A stretch of DNA of 64,000 bases from Streptomyces tagetis. GTDB lineage: Bacteria > Actinomycetota > Actinomycetes > Streptomycetales > Streptomycetaceae. Made by a program: the position numbers and the translations under genes. The notes under the pieces are model-generated. The model did not search any database. It was given only the letters and a program-made list of their open reading frames with translations, and had not been told where the DNA came from. The stretch covers positions 1,488,001-1,552,000 of the forward strand of contig NZ_JAGPNL010000001.1 of the NCBI RefSeq assembly GCF_018069565.1, in the 5' to 3' direction. This document shows positions 18,519 to 26,706 of the stretch, in pieces (position 1 is the stretch's first letter; every line of letters starts with the position of its first letter).

Positions 18519-19430
18519 TCACTTGCCGGTGATGCTCCACGTGCCGTCGCCGGTCGTGGCGGTTTCGTCAAGGGCGGTCCACGCGGTGTCGTCGAGCTTG
18601 AGGGCGGCGAGGAGGTAGGCGGAGACCGCGTCGGCGACGAGGGCGGCGCGGGCGGGGTCCTCGTCGGTGGTTTCGGCGGCCATCTCGCCGACGATGCCGC
18701 CCAGGCCGTGCTCGCCCTCGGCGATGACGAGCAGGCTCTTCGGGGACGGGCTGAGGTGGTAGGCGTCGGTGAACCACTCCGGCCCCCGGGTGGAGAGCTG
18801 CGACTGGTCCCGGCCGCCCGCGACGACCAGGGCCGGGGTGGTCATCGTGGAGTAGTCCGGCCTCATGAACGGAAGGTGCTCCGCGGCGAACGGGGTGAGC
18901 GTGTCGCCGGTTCCGGTCGCGGCGATCAGTGCGCCGGCCGAGACCGCGGGGTGGGAGAAGTCCTCTCCGGGCGTGCCGTCGGCGTCGAGCACGCGCGCGC
19001 CGAGGACCGCGCCGGCCGTCTGGGCGCCCCAGGAGTGGCCGGCGACGGCGACGCGCTCGTGGTCGGCGCGGGTCTCCAGGCCGCCCGCCTGGCGAAGGAT
19101 GTCGCCGAGGCCGTCGAGGACCGCGTGGAGGTCGGCGATCCGCACGCGCCAGATGGTGTCGAAGCGCGGGTCGTCCCACCCGATGCCGTGGCGGCGGGAG
19201 TCCAGGTGGGTGGGCTGTACCACGACGAAACCGGCCGCGGCCCACCGGTCGACGAGGGGCTCGTATCCGTCCATGGACCATGCGTTGCCGTGCGAGAAGA
19301 CGATGACGGGAAGGTCCTGGCCCGAGACCGGGGCGGTGACCTTCACCAGCAGGTCGACGCCGCGGCCGGGCGCGGGGACGGTGAGGGGCTTGACCGAGAC
19401 GATCCGCTGGTCACGGTGGTGGGAAGGCAT
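18519..19430 (-). CDS. Alpha/beta hydrolase (chlorophyllase/PAF-acetylhydrolase-like)
   Basis: This roughly 303-aa alpha/beta hydrolase has the oxyanion segment VIVFSHGNAWSM, the nucleophile elbow GHSWG, an acidic residue in VAGGRDQS and the catalytic His in GEHGLGG. This arrangement is typical of dienelactone-hydrolase or chlorophyllase-like enzymes. The start is taken at MPSHHRDQ (19430); an ATG at 19469 would extend it by 13 residues and lies close to the operators. Divergent from a TetR gene with tandem operators in between, it is probably de-repressed by that regulator's ligand. Confidence 0.85.
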   Translation of the reverse strand: MPSHHRDQRIVSVKPLTVPAPGRGVDLLVKVTAPVSGQDLPVIVFSHGNAWSMDGYEPLVDRWAAAGFVVVQPTHLDSRRHGIGWDDPRFDTIWRVRIADLHAVLDGLGDILRQAGGLETRADHERVAVAGHSWGAQTAGAVLGARVLDADGTPGEDFSHPAVSAGALIAATGTGDTLTPFAAEHLPFMRPDYSTMTTPALVVAGGRDQSQLSTRGPEWFTDAYHLSPSPKSLLVIAEGEHGLGGIVGEMAAETTDEDPARAALVADAVSAYLLAALKLDDTAWTALDETATTGDGTWSITGK

Positions 19431-19475
19431 GGGGGGGCCTGCGCTTTCTCCATGGGGTCGCTCTGCCATACTTTG

Positions 19476-19516
19476 GCGGAGCGTTGTTCCGCCAATCTAG
19501 CGGAACATTGTTCCGC
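19476..19516. promoter_or_regulatory. Tandem TetR operators
   Basis: A perfect 17-bp palindrome GCGGAACATTGTTCCGC (19500-19516) and a near copy GCGGAGCGTTGTTCCGC (19476-19492) lie 24 bp apart, in the space between the divergent hydrolase and TetR genes. The second copy is embedded in a longer repeat TTGGCGGA-N7-TCCGCCAA (19473-19495). The helical spacing suits cooperative binding. Confidence 0.85.
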
Positions 19517-19533
19517 GAGTAAAGGAGGAGCCC

Positions 19534-20109
19534 GTGCGGGAACCGGTCGGAGTACGCCAGGCACAGGCGCAGCGCACCCGGAGCGGCGTGCTGGCGGCCG
19601 CGGCGGCGGTCTTCGTGGAGCAGGGGGTCCAGGCGCCCATCCGCGACATCGCCGAGCGCGCCGGTGTCGGCATCGGCACGATCTACCGGAACTTCCCGAC
19701 CCGGGCGGACCTCGTCACCGCCGTCTACCGGCACCAGATCGACACCTGCGTCGCACTCGCGCCCCGGCTCCTGGCGGAATCGGCCTCCCCGTTCATCGCC
19801 CTGACCCGCTGGGTGGACGCGTTCGTGGAGTTCCTGGTGACCAAGCACGGCCTCGGCGCGGCACTGGGGTCCGGCGATCCGGGGCTGGAGAACCTCCACA
19901 CCCTCATGCTCGACACCCTGCTCCCGGCCGGCGCGATGCTGCTGGAGGCGTGCGACGCCGCCGGCGAAGTCAGGCCCGGCATCACCGCCTATACGCTCAT
20001 GCGCGCCATCGGAAACCTCTGCATCACCGGCCCCGACTACGACCAGGCCGACGCCAGGCACATGGTCGCCACCCTCCTCGCCGGGACCCGGCCCACCCCC
20101 ACCGCGTGA
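19534..20109 (+). CDS. TetR-family transcriptional regulator
   Basis: This 191-aa TetR regulator starts at a GTG with a very strong ribosome binding site (AAAGGAGGAG). The helix-turn-helix IRDIAERAGVGIGTIYRNF is canonical, and the C-terminal region matches the TetR subgroup that uses a SbtR-like ligand domain. Its operators overlap its own promoter region and that of the divergent hydrolase. Confidence 0.92.
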   Translation: MREPVGVRQAQAQRTRSGVLAAAAAVFVEQGVQAPIRDIAERAGVGIGTIYRNFPTRADLVTAVYRHQIDTCVALAPRLLAESASPFIALTRWVDAFVEFLVTKHGLGAALGSGDPGLENLHTLMLDTLLPAGAMLLEACDAAGEVRPGITAYTLMRAIGNLCITGPDYDQADARHMVATLLAGTRPTPTA

Positions 20110-20228
20110 CGGCCGACGGGCACCACCATGCGGCCCGCCGTGTTAACGTCATACGTTTGCGTGGTCGTCGCGGTGGGCGATGGTGCCTGTTCGGTTTCGC
20201 TTGTGCGCGGGCTGATCCATCCTGCCGG

Positions 20229-20259
20229 GCCTTCCTCGGTACGTTCCTCTGCGGAAGGC
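20229..20259 (+). promoter_or_regulatory. Leader hairpin over the ribosome binding site of the DEAD-box helicase
   Basis: GCCTTCC (20229-20235) pairs perfectly with GGAAGGC (20253-20259) across a 17-nt loop. The downstream arm is the Shine-Dalgarno sequence, six bases before the ATG at 20265. The pairing would hide the ribosome binding site, a plausible temperature- or helicase-responsive switch; this is an inference. Confidence 0.45.
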
Positions 20260-20264
20260 TCTTC

Positions 20265-21689
20265 ATGAAGCACACCGATGACTCCGGCATCGCCCACGGC
20301 GGTCCCGACCGGCCCGGCCGGCCCGGGGACACGACTCCGGCGCCGCCCCCCGCCGTCTCCTTCGCCGGTCTGGGGCTGCCCGCGGAGGTGCTGCGCACAC
20401 TGGACGGACTCGGGGTGAGCGAGCCCTTTCCGATCCAGGCCGCCACACTGCCCGACGCCCTGAAGGGGCGCGACGTCCTGGGGCGCGGGCGCACCGGCTC
20501 GGGCAAGACGCTCGCCTTCGGCCTGCCGCTGCTGACCCGTACGGCCGGGCGGCGTGCCGAACCCAAGCAGCCCCTCGCCCTGATCCTCGTACCCACCCGG
20601 GAGCTGGCCCAACAGGTCACCCAGGCGCTGGCGCCGTACGCCGAGGCGCTGCGGCTGCGGATGGCCACGGTCGTCGGCGGCATGTCGATCGGCCGGCAGG
20701 TCACCGAAGTGCGCCAGGGAGCCGAGGTGGTCGTCGCCACCCCCGGACGCCTGCACGACCTGATCGAGCGCAACGCCTGCCGTCTGGGACGGGTGCGGAT
20801 CACCGTGCTGGACGAGGCCGACCAGATGTGCGACCTGGGATTCCTGCCGCAGGTCACCGACGCGCTCGACCAGGTGCGCCCCGACGGTCAGCGGATGCTC
20901 TTCTCGGCCACGCTCGATCACGACGTCGATCTGCTGGTCCGCCGCTACCTCCACGACCCCGTCGTCCACTCGGTCGACCCGTCCGCGGGCACGGTCACGA
21001 CGATGGAGCACCACGTCCTGGTCGTCCACGGTCCGGACCTCTACGCCGTCACCACCGAGATCGCCGCCCGCGACGGCCGCGTACTGCTCTTCCTCGACAC
21101 CAAGCACGCCGTCGACCAGCTCACCCGGCATCTGCGGGCCAGTGGCGTGCACGCCGGGGCCCTGCACAGCGGCAAGTCCCAGCCACAGCGCACCCGGACC
21201 CTGGCGCAGTTCAAGAACGGCAAGATCACCGTACTGGTGGCGACCAATGTCGCGGCCCGTGGCCTGCACGTCGACGACCTCGACCTCGTCGTCAACGTCG
21301 ACCCGCCCACCGACCCCAAGGACTATGTGCACCGGGCGGGCCGCACCGCCCGCGCCGGTGAGTCCGGCAGCGTGGTCACGCTCGTGACGTCGGGCCGGCG
21401 CCGCGAGACGAGCGGCATGCTGGCCGCGGCCGGTATCGAGGCGACCGTCACCAAGGTGCGCTCGGGCGAGGCGGAGCTGAGCCGGATCACCGGCGCCAAG
21501 GCTCCCTCCGGCGTCCCGCTGGACGGCGGGCCCGCCGTCCCCCGGCCCAAGAACACCAACACTCCCTTCCGGGGCCTCGGCACCAGCAAGGACACCTCCC
21601 GCGGCGCCGGCGGCAAGTCCCGCAGGTCGGCGGAGGCCCGCAAGCTCGCCGAGGCCCGCAAGGCCGCCCTCGTGCGCCGCAACGGCTGA
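20265..21689 (+). CDS. DEAD-box ATP-dependent RNA helicase
   Basis: This 474-aa helicase has all core motifs in order: Q motif (FAGLGLP...PFPIQAAT), Walker A GRTGSGKT, PTRELAQQV, VATPGRL, DEAD in VLDEADQM, SAT in LFSATL, and HRAGRTARAG. The C-terminal 80 residues are basic and rich in Lys/Arg/Ala, a likely RNA-binding tail. Family members (RhlE/CsdA-like) remodel RNA structure in ribosome assembly, mRNA decay and cold adaptation. It stands alone, with a leader of about 150 bases after the upstream gene that can fold over its own ribosome binding site. Confidence 0.93.
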   Translation: MKHTDDSGIAHGGPDRPGRPGDTTPAPPPAVSFAGLGLPAEVLRTLDGLGVSEPFPIQAATLPDALKGRDVLGRGRTGSGKTLAFGLPLLTRTAGRRAEPKQPLALILVPTRELAQQVTQALAPYAEALRLRMATVVGGMSIGRQVTEVRQGAEVVVATPGRLHDLIERNACRLGRVRITVLDEADQMCDLGFLPQVTDALDQVRPDGQRMLFSATLDHDVDLLVRRYLHDPVVHSVDPSAGTVTTMEHHVLVVHGPDLYAVTTEIAARDGRVLLFLDTKHAVDQLTRHLRASGVHAGALHSGKSQPQRTRTLAQFKNGKITVLVATNVAARGLHVDDLDLVVNVDPPTDPKDYVHRAGRTARAGESGSVVTLVTSGRRRETSGMLAAAGIEATVTKVRSGEAELSRITGAKAPSGVPLDGGPAVPRPKNTNTPFRGLGTSKDTSRGAGGKSRRSAEARKLAEARKAALVRRNG

Positions 21690-21906
21690 GAGCGATTGCG
21701 CCGGCGGCGAATCTCCCCGCCACGGGATCGATGGCCCCCGGCCCCGCCCGAAGCCCGTCCCGCGCCGCCCCCGCCCACGAAGCGGACGCCCCGGCCGCGC
21801 GCAGGGAAGCCCGCCGGGACGGCGCGGGATGATGTCGCCGGTGCCGCGCACCGCTTCCGGCATGACAAGCTGTGTTTGCCCCAACCCCCGAACCCAGGAG
21901 GTCACC

Positions 21907-22149
21907 ATGACCGCAGAGCCCGTACCCGCGGAAGGTTCGGAGCCGACCGCCTCCGAGACGCCCGCCGTGGCGCCGGACGGCGACGGCAACTACGACCTCA
22001 AGGCCAAGTTCCGCGAGGCCCTCGCGCGCAAGCGCGGTGCGCAGGCGGAGGCCGCCGACGTCGCCGCCAACCCGGACGCGTCGAAGGTGCGCGCCGCGCA
22101 CGGCCCGGCCGCGAGCCAGCGGTCGTTCCGGCGGAAGAGCGGTGGCTGA
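21907..22149 (+). CDS. DUF5302 small protein
   Basis: This 80-aa hydrophilic protein starts at the ATG after AGGAGG. The N-terminal third is acidic and disordered. The remainder (YDLKAKFREALARKR, then a C-terminal SQRSFRRKSG) matches the actinobacterial DUF5302 family as I remember it. It has no membrane segment or known activity. It is monocistronic, with a hairpin downstream. Confidence 0.8.
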   Translation: MTAEPVPAEGSEPTASETPAVAPDGDGNYDLKAKFREALARKRGAQAEAADVAANPDASKVRAAHGPAASQRSFRRKSGG

Positions 22150-22182
22150 GTCGATCAGTCCCGCGGACCCGGCCGCTCGGCC

Positions 22183-22289
22183 GGCCCGCTGAGCGCGCCC
22201 CGGCCACCAGGCAGGCCCGCTGAGCGCGACCCGGCCACCAGGCAGGCCCGCTGAGCGCGACCCGGCCACCAGGGCGGCCCGCTGAGCGC
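22183..22289. repeat. 31-bp direct tandem repeat, about 3.5 copies
   Basis: The block starting GGCCCGCTGAGCGC recurs at 22183, 22214, 22245 and 22276, an exact 31-bp period, with the intervening CCGGCCACCAGG also conserved. It lies in the 398-bp gap after the DUF5302 gene. There are no unique spacers, so it is not a CRISPR array. The rest of the gap holds a hairpin and the promoter region of the following operon. Confidence 0.9.
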
Positions 22290-22316
22290 CGCCCGCCCGC
22301 GCGTCCCGTGCCGTGG

Positions 22317-22352
22317 CCCGCAACGCGCGCATCCCCCTGCGCGCGTTGCGGG
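22317..22352. terminator. Hairpin terminator
   Basis: Perfect 14-bp arms (CCCGCAACGCGCGC and its complement) flank an 8-nt loop. It follows the tandem repeat and probably ends the DUF5302 transcript. Confidence 0.6.
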
Positions 22353-22547
22353 TGAGACGTAGCCGACGGCCCCGGCTGGGGGAAGGCCCCAGCCGCGGCG
22401 GGCACGAGCCGGCGGGGCTGCCGCGGTTGCCGTCGATCCCGCCTCTCCCGGACCTTCTGGGCTTAGCGGCACGTGTATTGGGAAACGACTACTGCGGAGC
22501 GGCCGTCGTGACCACGACGCGGCGACCGGTTGACCAGGGGGGTACTG

Positions 22548-24053
22548 GTGAAGGACGCGCCGTTGTATCTGCGCCCGCGGGTGGAGGCGCCGCTCGCTTC
22601 GCTTCTTCGGGACGCGCCGTTCCTGCACTCGCTGTGCGACGCGCTCGGATCGCCGCTGAACGTGCTGCTTCCGGAGGCCGTCGCCGAGAACGCCGCGCGC
22701 TTCCGGTCCGTCTACCGGCGTCATCACCTCGCCGGCCGTGTGTACTTCGCTCACAAGGCGAATCGTTCCAGCGCCCTGGTGCGCAGGCTGGCCGCCTGCG
22801 ACCCCGCGGCCGTCGGGGTCGACGTGGCCTCGCTGGGAGAGTTACGGCACGCGCTGAGCTGCGGGTTCACGGGGGATCGGGTGATGGCCACCGGTCCCAA
22901 GGACCGGGAGTTCCTGTGGCTGGCGGCCCGGGTGGGAGCGACGGTCAACCTGGACTCGGCCGGTGAGCTGGAACGACTGGCGCGTCTCGTCCGGACGCAC
23001 GGACTGGGCCGGGTGGACGTGCTGGTGCGGCTGTCGGAGTTCGAGTCGGACGACGGGCACGCGGGAGCCGGCACGCGGGTGCTCTCGCGCCGCAGCCGCT
23101 TCGGCACCCCCGTAGCCGGGGCCGACGAGCTGTGGGACGCGCTGGAACGGCACGGGGACGCCGTCGAACTCGCCGGACTGGCATACCACTTGGACACCAC
23201 CGGGCTGGAGGAGAAGGCCAGGGCGCTGGAGCGGTGTGTGCTGCTGATGGACGAGTGCCGGGCGAGGGGTCTGAGGCCGCGAGCCGTCGACATCGGCGGC
23301 GGTTTCGGAGTCGGATACGTCGCCGACGCCGGTGAGTGGGAGCGGTGGACCACGGCGCTCAGCGAGGCGGTGCTCGGCGTGCGCCCGCCCCTGACCTGGC
23401 GCGGCCACGGCTACGGGCTGCGCAACGAGGGCGGCACCGTGCGCGGTACGGCCGCGCTCTACCCCGCCCACCGTCCCGTCGCCGGGCCCGGATACCTCGA
23501 CGCCCTCCTCTCCCGTCCCGCGCCCGTCCTGGGCCGGCCGCCCGCCACGCTGCTGCTGGAGCACCTGAACGATCTGTACGTCGAACCGGGACGTGCCCTC
23601 GTCGACCAGTGCGGGCTGTCGCTGGCCCGGGTGCTGGACGTGCGGCCCACGGGGGACGACCCCACCCGCCACCTGGTGCGCCTGGGCATGAACGCCGGGG
23701 ACGTGAGCCTGGAGGAGCACGGCGTCCTCGTCGACCCCGTGCTGCTGCCGCGCGGCGGCGGCGATGGCGACCGGGCCGGTGACGGGCCCGTCGGGGTCCA
23801 TCTGGTCGGCAACCTCTGCCTGGAGGCCGACCTGATCACCCGCCGGCTGGTGCACCTGCCCCGGCTGCCGTGCGCCGGGGACCTGCTGGCCTTCGTGAAC
23901 ACGGCCGGATACGCCATGGACTTCCACGCCCACCACGCCCAGCGCCAGCCGGCCGCGCGGACGGTGGCGGTCACGGAGGAGGACGGTGCCTGGCGCTGGT
24001 GCCCCGACGAGGACTACTGGCCGCTCACCGACCCGCAGGGAGTGCCGTCATGA
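22548..24053 (+). CDS. Y4yA-family PLP-dependent enzyme (diaminopimelate/ornithine decarboxylase fold)
   Basis: This 501-aa protein has the fold-type III PLP barrel of group IV decarboxylases. FAHKAN carries the probable PLP lysine near residue 65, GVDVASLGEL follows, and DIGGGFGVGY is the glycine loop for the cofactor phosphate. EPGRAL and the C-terminal NLCLEADLI and NTAGYAMDF correspond to the conserved C-terminal barrel. It resembles the Y4yA subgroup rather than housekeeping LysA. I chose the GTG at 22548 because AGGGGGG lies just upstream. It overlaps the next gene by ATGA and opens a four-gene cluster of sulfur/PLP enzymes. Confidence 0.8.
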   Translation: MKDAPLYLRPRVEAPLASLLRDAPFLHSLCDALGSPLNVLLPEAVAENAARFRSVYRRHHLAGRVYFAHKANRSSALVRRLAACDPAAVGVDVASLGELRHALSCGFTGDRVMATGPKDREFLWLAARVGATVNLDSAGELERLARLVRTHGLGRVDVLVRLSEFESDDGHAGAGTRVLSRRSRFGTPVAGADELWDALERHGDAVELAGLAYHLDTTGLEEKARALERCVLLMDECRARGLRPRAVDIGGGFGVGYVADAGEWERWTTALSEAVLGVRPPLTWRGHGYGLRNEGGTVRGTAALYPAHRPVAGPGYLDALLSRPAPVLGRPPATLLLEHLNDLYVEPGRALVDQCGLSLARVLDVRPTGDDPTRHLVRLGMNAGDVSLEEHGVLVDPVLLPRGGGDGDRAGDGPVGVHLVGNLCLEADLITRRLVHLPRLPCAGDLLAFVNTAGYAMDFHAHHAQRQPAARTVAVTEEDGAWRWCPDEDYWPLTDPQGVPS

Positions 24054-25390
24054 GGTACGACAACATCACCGAGGCGATCGGCAACACACCCCTCGTCCGC
24101 ATCGACCCGGCCGTTCACGGACTGCGCCACATCGATCTGTACGCCAAGCTGGAGATGCTCAACCCCTTCGGGTCCGTCAAGGACAGGCCCGCCTGGCACA
24201 TGGCCCGCCCGCACCTTCAGGAGGCGGCGGCCGACGGCGGCGGCACGGTCGTGGAACTCTCCAGCGGCAACACCGCCAAGGCCCTCGCCCTGCTGGCCGG
24301 CATGCACGGGCTCAGGTTCAAGAGCGTGACCAACCGGATGCGCGTCCCCGAGATCAAGGAGCTGCTGCTCCTGCTCGGGGCGGAGATCGAGGAACTGCCG
24401 GGACAGAGCGAGTGCCTGGACCCGACGGACACCGACGATCCGCTGACCCGGTTCCACCAGGCGCTCTCGGAGCCCGACAGCACGTACCTGCACACCGATC
24501 AGTACTTCAACCCGCGCAACGTCGAGGCCCACGCCGCCGGGACCGGACCCGAGATCGTCAAGGACCTGGACGGCCGGGTACCCGACTGGTTCATCGCCTG
24601 CGTGGGCACCGCCGGCTCCTCGACCGGTGTCGCCAGGGTGCTGCGCGAGCACGATCCGGGGGTGCGCGTCCTCGGGCTGGTCGCCGACAAGGCCGACTTC
24701 ATCCCCGGCATCCGCACCATCGACGAGGTCCACCAGGTCGGCCTGTTCGACCCGGCGACGTACGACTCCCTCGCGTCGGTCACCTCCCAGGAGGCCATCG
24801 ACGGAATGGTCACCCTCATCCGCCGCTGCGGGCTGCTCTCGGGCCCGACCGGTGGCGCCGCCTACCAGGGCGCCGTCCGGCACCTGGCGTCCGTCGACGC
24901 CGGACTGACGGGCACCGGAAGCCGCCGCACCGCGGTGTTCATCGTCTGCGACCGGGCCGAGAGCTATCTCAGCTACGTACGCGCGCGGCGCCCGGAGCTG
25001 CTGGGAGGAACGCGCCGCGGTCACCTGGTCACCTCGCTCACCGACAGCGAGGTCCGCGCCGGGGCCCGGGTCGTCGGCGTCGACGACGCCCGGCGCTGGA
25101 TGGCCGAGGGCGACCCCCGTCCGCTCGTGGTCGACCTGCGCGGACCGCACGCCTACGCGGCGCTGCACATCGAGGGCTCGGTCAACATCGTCGACGAGCT
25201 GTTCGAGGAACTGGTGCGGACCGGGCTGCCGTTCAGCAAGCGGACGCCGGTGCTGCTGGCCTGTCCCGTGGGGGAGAAGTCGCTGCGCTACGCCGCGTTG
25301 CTGGCCCGCATGGGCCACCCGGACGTGCGCAGCCTGGCGGGCGGCGTCGTCGCCTGGCGGGACGCGGGCGCACCGCTGGTGAGGGAGTGA
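24050..25390 (+). CDS. Cysteine-synthase-like PLP enzyme fused to a rhodanese domain
   Basis: Of 446 residues, the first 320 or so form a fold-type II PLP enzyme of the cysteine synthase/cystathionine beta-synthase group: AIGNTPLVRI at the start, PLP lysine in FGSVKDR and the substrate loop SSGNTAK. The C-terminal 110 residues are a rhodanese domain (LVVDLRGPHAYAALHIEGS) with the active-site Cys in LACPVGEKS. The fusion suggests handling of a persulfide or transfer of sulfane sulfur to an amino acid acceptor. It sits between the Y4yA-like enzyme (4-bp overlap) and a cysteine-desulfurase-like enzyme (4-bp gap). The exact reaction is unknown. Confidence 0.88.
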   Translation: MRYDNITEAIGNTPLVRIDPAVHGLRHIDLYAKLEMLNPFGSVKDRPAWHMARPHLQEAAADGGGTVVELSSGNTAKALALLAGMHGLRFKSVTNRMRVPEIKELLLLLGAEIEELPGQSECLDPTDTDDPLTRFHQALSEPDSTYLHTDQYFNPRNVEAHAAGTGPEIVKDLDGRVPDWFIACVGTAGSSTGVARVLREHDPGVRVLGLVADKADFIPGIRTIDEVHQVGLFDPATYDSLASVTSQEAIDGMVTLIRRCGLLSGPTGGAAYQGAVRHLASVDAGLTGTGSRRTAVFIVCDRAESYLSYVRARRPELLGGTRRGHLVTSLTDSEVRAGARVVGVDDARRWMAEGDPRPLVVDLRGPHAYAALHIEGSVNIVDELFEELVRTGLPFSKRTPVLLACPVGEKSLRYAALLARMGHPDVRSLAGGVVAWRDAGAPLVRE

Positions 25391-25394
25391 GCCG

Positions 25395-26603
25395 ATGAGC
25401 GCGGGAGCCCGCGAAGCGGAAGCGGCCTGGCAGCGTACGGTGCGGGAGCAGTTCCCGATCATCGTGGCCCACCCGGAACTGGCGTACCTGGACAGCGCGG
25501 CGACCTCCCAGAAGCCCCGGGCCGTCCTGGACGCCGTGCAGACCTACCTCACGACCTCCAACGCCAACGCGGGCCGCGGCACCTACCCGTGGGCCAACCG
25601 GACCACGGAGGCGATCGAGCGGGCCCGTGACCGGGTCAAGGAGTTCCTCGGCGACCCGGAGCCGCACCACTCCGCCGTCCACTTCACCAGCGGCACCACC
25701 GAGGGCCTGCGCACGGTCGCCCGCGACTGGCTCACCGGGTACCTGACCGACGGCGACGAGATCCTGGTCCCGTTCGCCGACCACCGGGCCAACCTCGAAC
25801 CGTGGTTCGAGGCCCGGGACCTGCTCGCCGCGCGCGGCGTCGAGGTGCGCGTCCGTGCCCTGCCGTACCAGGAGGTCTCCGGCGACTACGACCACCGCGC
25901 GCTCGCCTCCGCCGTCGGTCCCCGTACCCGTTTCGTCGCCGCCACCCACGTCCACCACGTCTACGGCGGCGACATGAACGTGCAGCGGCTGCGCGCCGCC
26001 GTCGGCCCGCGCGTGCCGATCTGCCTGGACGCCGCCCAGAGCGTGGGCCACCTCCCCCTGCGCGTCGGCGATCCGGCCCTGGACGTCGACTTCGTCGTCT
26101 TCTCCGGGCACAAGGCGTTCGCGCTGCCCGGCACCGGCGCGGTGTGGGCACGCAACACCCGCGGCCCCCTGCTGCGGCCCACCGGATGGCAGGGCACCCC
26201 CAACACCGTGGGCGTCGTCTCGCTGCTGGCGGCGCTCGACTGGCTGGACACGGTCGGCGTCGACCGGGTCGGCGCCCACGTCAGTGCTCTGGCCACCCGC
26301 CTGACCGACCGGCTGCGCCGCCTGAAGGCGTACGAGATCGTCGGCTGTCCCGCCAGCCTGGCGTCGGACACCGCCCTGCCCGCGGCGCAGCGCCGGCACG
26401 GCATCGTCACCTTCCGGCACCGCGACATCCGGTCGGACGACCTCGGCTTCATCCTCTTCAGCCACGGCTTCATGGTCCGAGCCGACAGCCTGTGCCAGGC
26501 GGGGACCGATGACGAGGACGGTTCCGTGCGGGTGAGCCTGCACGTGTACAACACCGCGGAGGAGATCGACCGCCTGCTGACCGTACTTGCCTCATTGGGG
26601 TGA
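25395..26603 (+). CDS. Class V aminotransferase (SufS/cysteine desulfurase-like)
   Basis: This 402-aa fold-type I PLP enzyme begins YLDSAATSQKP, as SufS-type desulfurases do. It carries the substrate loop TSGTTEGL, the cofactor Asp/Gln in CLDAAQS and the PLP lysine in SGHKAF. A cysteine in RADSLCQAG lies near where SufS has its sulfur-accepting Cys, but the usual surrounding sequence is absent, so a specialised desulfurase, lyase or aminotransferase is equally possible. Tight coupling with a rhodanese-fused synthase favours a sulfur role. Confidence 0.85.
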   Translation: MSAGAREAEAAWQRTVREQFPIIVAHPELAYLDSAATSQKPRAVLDAVQTYLTTSNANAGRGTYPWANRTTEAIERARDRVKEFLGDPEPHHSAVHFTSGTTEGLRTVARDWLTGYLTDGDEILVPFADHRANLEPWFEARDLLAARGVEVRVRALPYQEVSGDYDHRALASAVGPRTRFVAATHVHHVYGGDMNVQRLRAAVGPRVPICLDAAQSVGHLPLRVGDPALDVDFVVFSGHKAFALPGTGAVWARNTRGPLLRPTGWQGTPNTVGVVSLLAALDWLDTVGVDRVGAHVSALATRLTDRLRRLKAYEIVGCPASLASDTALPAAQRRHGIVTFRHRDIRSDDLGFILFSHGFMVRADSLCQAGTDDEDGSVRVSLHVYNTAEEIDRLLTVLASLG

Positions 26604-26633
26604 CCTCGGCCGCGCGTGCGATCATCGTGCTAC

Positions 26634-26648
26634 TGATAACCGTTTCCA
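26634..26648. promoter_or_regulatory. Candidate Zur box
   Basis: Read on the minus strand, TGGAAACGGTTATCA matches 12 of 15 positions of the Streptomyces-type Zur core TGAAAATGGTTTTCA as I remember it. It lies about 60 bp before the methyltransferase start. A weaker resemblance (GGGAAACGACTACTG, 22480-22494) precedes the first gene of the cluster. Confidence 0.4.
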
Positions 26649-26706
26649 TCTGTAGGCTGTGCGCTGTTCGCGGTGGACGGAGAGACGGAAGAGGTGGCGT
26701 GACCGC

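Noticed and set aside
22183..22289. A CRISPR-like repeat array
   Set aside because: The repeats are directly adjacent with conserved sequence throughout the 31-bp unit; there are no variable spacers and no cas genes.
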